IMG/VR virus record: IMGVR_UViG_3300033148_004783
Span: 1 to 48,881 of that record
Source: a virus
Reading direction: 5' to 3' (one strand)
Length of the DNA: 48,881 bases
Part shown: piece after piece, positions 46,592 through 48,881 of the stretch
Position numbering within the stretch: position 1 is the first letter of the stretch
How the letters are laid out: every line of letters begins with the position of its first letter
Made by a program: the position numbers and the translations under genes
The notes under the pieces: generated by a model
Seen by the model: the letters and a program-made list of their open reading frames with translations, nothing else
Told to the model about the DNA's origin: nothing
The model's database searches: none

Positions 46592-46809
46592 ACCTGAGAT
46601 TCCTTTTTCAGTTGGTTAAGGATTATATGCATCTCATCTATTTGTGTTTGTAATGAGATATCATGGTAGATAAAGATACTTGGAGACTCGCACAAAGGAC
46701 ATAATACTGTATCTTCACTACCATTAGTTTCCTCTATCAGAACAATAGGTTCCCAGAATACAGCCTTACAATCCTTACAAATCCATAGGTCATTCATAAT
46801 ATTACTCAT
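46588..46809 (-). CDS. Zinc-ribbon protein, paralog F1
   Basis: 73 aa with AAAGGGCAGTGGT before the ATG. WICKDCKAVFWEPIVL and TVLCPLCESPSIF give one zinc ribbon; a helix (LQTQIDEMHIILNQLKK) follows. It is the paralog of the N-terminal half of the next gene upstream. It may have lost the second zinc domain, or the neighbour gained it. Function unknown. Confidence 0.6.
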   Translation of the reverse strand: MSNIMNDLWICKDCKAVFWEPIVLIEETNGSEDTVLCPLCESPSIFIYHDISLQTQIDEMHIILNQLKKESQV

Positions 46810-46826
46810 ACCACTGCCCTTTCATT

Positions 46827-47186
46827 TTATGACAGTCGCTCTTTTATTACATCTTCCAATCCACATTTGGAACAACGGAACGTTACGGACCTTGGATGGC
46901 CCGGCCGTATGCGGTCATTTATCTCAACCAACTTAAAATCATGCTTTTCGCACATCAATTTATTCTCAAGGTTTCCAACCTTTTGTTTTGTTAACGCCAA
47001 TGAATCTCTCACTTTGTTTAAGATAATACGTAGCTCTTCCATTTTATCCTGTAATGAAGGATCGTGGTGGGTAAAGATATCTGTTGAAGTACACTTAGGG
47101 CATACCTCAGTTTTATCCATTGGGCTCAGAAAGGCCGGTTCGTAAAATACCGCTTGGCATTTGTTACAGATGTGTAGAGAATTCAT
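46827..47186 (-). CDS. Double zinc-ribbon protein, paralog F2
   Basis: 119 aa with GAAAGGGCAAAAGT before the ATG. The first domain HICNKCQAVFYEPAFL...EVCPKCTSTDIF and the LQDKMEELRIILNKV helix match the downstream paralog. A second part adds a coiled coil (ALTKQKVGNLENKLMCEKHDFKLVEI) and another zinc site (CEKH and CSKCGLED). Two zinc modules on a rod would suit a protein or nucleic-acid adaptor. Function unknown. Confidence 0.6.
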   Translation of the reverse strand: MNSLHICNKCQAVFYEPAFLSPMDKTEVCPKCTSTDIFTHHDPSLQDKMEELRIILNKVRDSLALTKQKVGNLENKLMCEKHDFKLVEINDRIRPGHPRSVTFRCSKCGLEDVIKERLS

Positions 47187-47201
47187 ACTTTTGCCCTTTC
47201 A

Positions 47202-47345
47202 TTATTCCCAAATAAAACAAAGTTCCCAATTTATGAGTAATAGATGAATCGAACGGTGATAGGGGGATATCTCAACACCTAGTGATATGCACTGCCATCC
47301 AGAGCCGAATCGTTCAAAACTGATTTTCAAGCGTCCAATTCTCAT
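47202..47345 (-). CDS. Small amphipathic phage protein (47 aa)
   Basis: Starts MRIGRLKISFERF at an ATG with GGTGTTAGGT upstream; the longer frame to 47423 crosses the 42-bp repeat and overlaps the exonuclease gene and is rejected. The sequence continues GSGWQCISLGVEISPYHRSIHLLLINWELCFIW. Short proteins with an MRIGRL start and aromatic strands of this kind recur in phages. It might be membrane associated. Function unknown. Confidence 0.5.
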   Translation of the reverse strand: MRIGRLKISFERFGSGWQCISLGVEISPYHRSIHLLLINWELCFIWE

Positions 47346-47356
47346 ACCTAACACCC

Positions 47357-47398
47357 CTAAGCAGCAAGCTGCTAATATTGGCACCTGGCGGTGCCTAC
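47357..47398. repeat. 42-bp double-hairpin repeat, copy 2
   Basis: Matches 16469-16510 at 41 of 42 positions; the one change lies in the loop of the GGCACC/GGTGCC hairpin. It overlaps the last codon of the exonuclease gene and precedes a small minus-strand gene, the same setting as copy 1. Confidence 0.85.
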
Positions 47399-48177
47399 GA
47401 ATCAATTGTTTCCAGTCTTTCATTATTTACGGTACTGGAAATTCTGTAGTAACCTCCACATGATTGACAGTGCATCTTGTATTTAATAGTACCGCTGGCC
47501 AGGACGATGGGACCATTGCTGTGTATCGTTTCTGAGCCACAGCGAGGACACGTCCATCGTGGTTTGCCATTTGACACCCCAACGTGAGTCTTGTGCGGGA
47601 CATATGATTCTATACTATTGTACACTTCCTCCAATCTAAGGACATCATCTCGACAGTAATTCTTCATTTTCTTCAGGGCGGTAACTTTGCCGTCCATAAC
47701 AGCGTGCCACAACTGCAAGCCCCCTGTCTCAGTCTTGCCCTGGAATCCGAGTAGTTTGGAAGCATAATCCAGTCTATTGGAATTCAATTTGAGTTTGCTC
47801 CGCATCCCCTTTAGTGTATCTAAAGTATCCATAACGTGCGGGCAGGGGATTCGGTGAATCAAACATCTTCCTCTAATCCACGGTATATCAAATCTCTCGC
47901 CATTATGAGCTATGGTCTGATCTGCCTCCAACATAATTGGTATAAACTGTTTCAGCATGTACTTATCTGTTGGGAATTCTGCATCTTCTCCCTCCTTCCC
48001 CCGACCATAATACCAATCAATGCAGTGTACCTTTTTCTTATGCGACCACTTCCAGGCAATGCAGATAATCTGCCTTTCTTTGGTAATGTTTTCTGGGGTC
48101 AAAGTAATATTTCTACCTGTTCGCCAGAATCGTCCGTCGTTCATTGACGTTTCTATGTCTATGAAAAGTCTATTCAC
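47395..48177 (-). CDS. DEDD-type 3'-5' exonuclease with C-terminal zinc ribbon
   Basis: 260 aa. RNase-H-fold exonuclease motifs: LFIDIET (D7, E9), IAHNGERFDIPW (D97) and MKNYCRDDVLRLEEVY (D177/D178 with a nearby Tyr 174). A zinc ribbon follows (WTCPRCGSETIH and MHCQSCGGYY). This is the pattern of the RNase_H_2/DnaQ-like exonucleases of phages. It probably degrades or proofreads nucleic acids and adds to the exonuclease inside the polymerase. The end of the gene overlaps the 42-bp repeat by 4 nt. Confidence 0.8.
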   Translation of the reverse strand: MNRLFIDIETSMNDGRFWRTGRNITLTPENITKERQIICIAWKWSHKKKVHCIDWYYGRGKEGEDAEFPTDKYMLKQFIPIMLEADQTIAHNGERFDIPWIRGRCLIHRIPCPHVMDTLDTLKGMRSKLKLNSNRLDYASKLLGFQGKTETGGLQLWHAVMDGKVTALKKMKNYCRDDVLRLEEVYNSIESYVPHKTHVGVSNGKPRWTCPRCGSETIHSNGPIVLASGTIKYKMHCQSCGGYYRISSTVNNERLETIDS

Positions 48178-48197
48178 AATGTCACCTTTCAGACGCT

Positions 48198-48524
48198 CTA
48201 CTTATCTTCCGGGGTATGCTTGGATTCGTCGTAGTGTCCTAGTAATTGAAAGAACTCGTTGGCATCATATACCCTGTCGTAGCCGTCATTGATCCAGTCC
48301 TCTGTTTCCTTGAAATACTTGTCTAGTTCCTCCTTATAAATCCTACAATCCATGGTGAATAATGTGTCCCCCGGATCAAAGCTATAGCCTAGAACTTTTA
48401 CTTCTGGCTCAATCTTTCGCAGGTGGTTTTCAAATACTAAATATTCCTCGTAATGGTCCATATTTTCAGTGACATAGTCCAAAGCATCGTCATCAATATC
48501 GAGATTCAAGTCTTTGAGGTACAT
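48198..48524 (-). CDS. Hypothetical acidic protein
   Basis: 108 aa with AGGAGAAACAA-type sequence before the ATG. Rich in Asp, Glu and Tyr (DLNLDIDDDALDYVTENMDHYEEYLVF, then TEDWINDGYDRVYDANEF), with some helical character. The acidic charge would suit a DNA mimic, but no family is recognised and such a claim needs structure. It overlaps the gene upstream by 19 nt. Confidence 0.55.
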   Translation of the reverse strand: MYLKDLNLDIDDDALDYVTENMDHYEEYLVFENHLRKIEPEVKVLGYSFDPGDTLFTMDCRIYKEELDKYFKETEDWINDGYDRVYDANEFFQLLGHYDESKHTPEDK

Positions 48525-48881
48525 TTGTTTCTCCTAAATCTTTCGGTCGCGGCTTCTACTACAGACGAAAGGGACCTTCTTAAATATCCATAAGAAGCCT
48601 TTTCAATATCAAACTCAATCCAATCATCATAAGATTCAGAAGTGAATCCTAGTTTCTTTGCCTCCAGGAATTCTTCATCACAGCCGCTAGACGGTTCAAA
48701 ATGATAGTAAATCCAGCCATGACAATTCTTTAGAACCTCAATATCGGCATACATAATCTGGTCAATATCGACCATCTTGGCAGCCCACAAAATCTGCAAG
48801 GCCAGATCATGCTCTGCTGGGATGTAAAAATCTACCTCCGGGAACACCCGGCGTAACTTCTTTGCAGCGTCAGACGCCTTC
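48506..48881 (-). CDS. Nucleoside 2-deoxyribosyltransferase-like protein (DUF4406-like), N-terminus off the edge
   Basis: The frame is open to the right edge, so the start lies outside; 124 codons are present. FPEVDFYIPAEHDLAL is like the (V)FNPAEHD segment, QIMYADIEVLKNCHGWIYYHFEPSSGCDEEFLEAKKLG is like the D...aDxVxxLPGW..SxGAxxEhxxAxxLG core of DUF4406, with the probable catalytic Glu in GCDEE. Deoxyribosyltransferases move deoxyribose between bases and salvage or alter nucleotides. A GTG at 48847 could be an internal start. Together with the gene at the left edge it points to nucleotide-pool control. Confidence 0.6.
   Translation of the reverse strand, partial: KASDAAKKLRRVFPEVDFYIPAEHDLALQILWAAKMVDIDQIMYADIEVLKNCHGWIYYHFEPSSGCDEEFLEAKKLGFTSESYDDWIEFDIEKASYGYLRRSLSSVVEAATERFRRNKCTSKT

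Noticed and set aside
47346-47423. Upstream extension of the 47-aa gene (to 47423)
   Set aside because: It would translate the 42-bp repeat and overlap the exonuclease 3' end; the same antisense peptide from the repeat appears near 16500, so it reflects the repeat and not a gene.
1-48881. A claim that this is a 2-aminoadenine (Z-genome) phage
   Set aside because: A MazZ-like gene and an odd PolA are present, but PurZ and DatZ are not in the window, and DUF5664 proteins are common in ordinary phages.
1-48881. Circular or complete genome
   Set aside because: Joining the right edge to the left gives a frameshifted end for the left-edge gene and leaves the right-edge gene without a start; lysis genes are also missing.
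1-48881. CRISPR array, insertion sequence or integrase
   Set aside because: No regularly spaced repeats, transposase motifs or recombinase motifs are visible.

Overview
This window is a contiguous piece of a tailed double-stranded DNA bacteriophage genome, most likely a podovirus. The evidence is a terminase pair, a portal, scaffold and major capsid genes, a T7/P22-style tail adaptor and nozzle, a large internal virion protein, a tail fiber, and no tube or classical tape-measure module. Genes are packed tightly, usually with good AGGAG-type ribosome binding sites and many ATGA or TAATG overlaps, so a bacterial host using the standard code is expected; I cannot name the host. Both edges cut through genes: a dATP/dGTP diphosphohydrolase-like gene on the left and a nucleoside deoxyribosyltransferase-like gene on the right. 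Joining the two edges does not restore either frame, so the genome continues outside. No endolysin, integrase or phage RNA polymerase is visible here.

Layout. Bases 1 to about 21.85 kb are all minus-strand early and replication genes. From the divergent control region at 21.84-22.54 kb leftward come an HTH regulator, small genes, a radical-SAM-like protein, family A DNA polymerase and an RmlC-like cupin, ended by a terminator near 17.53-17.56 kb. A second block (17.08 down to about 8.8 kb) starts at a near-consensus sigma70-type promoter. It holds many small accessory genes: a TIGR04338-like metallopeptidase, two sliding-clamp-like proteins, Cys-rich paralogs, three tandem DUF7666-like paralogs and a macro-domain protein. 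A third block, behind a second copy of the early promoter at about 8.68 kb, carries a PD-(D/E)XK nuclease, two tandem paralog pairs, a DnaB-type helicase, a zinc/TOPRIM primase, an HNH nuclease, a HAD phosphatase and zinc-ribbon proteins.

Bases 22.54-46.3 kb are the plus-strand late operon: small and large terminase, portal, a membrane-anchored HtrA-like serine protease, zinc-ribbon proteins, scaffold, major capsid, decoration protein, tail adaptor, a nozzle protein that looks split by three inserted appendage genes, tail fiber, internal virion proteins and a holin-like membrane protein, ending at a U-tract hairpin. From 46.4 kb to the right edge the genes are again on the minus strand: zinc-ribbon paralogs, a DEDD exonuclease and the partial deoxyribosyltransferase.

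The most unusual points are: two short (about 175 aa) beta-clamp-like proteins sharing a 54-nt identical tract; the HtrA-like protease inside the head cassette; the split nozzle gene with repeated C-terminal motifs; a strong tendency to tandem gene duplication; a set of 20-24 aa membrane peptides; a dispersed 42-bp double-hairpin repeat; and a duplicated 37-bp early promoter. Family assignments were made by reading motifs from memory; no database search was run.
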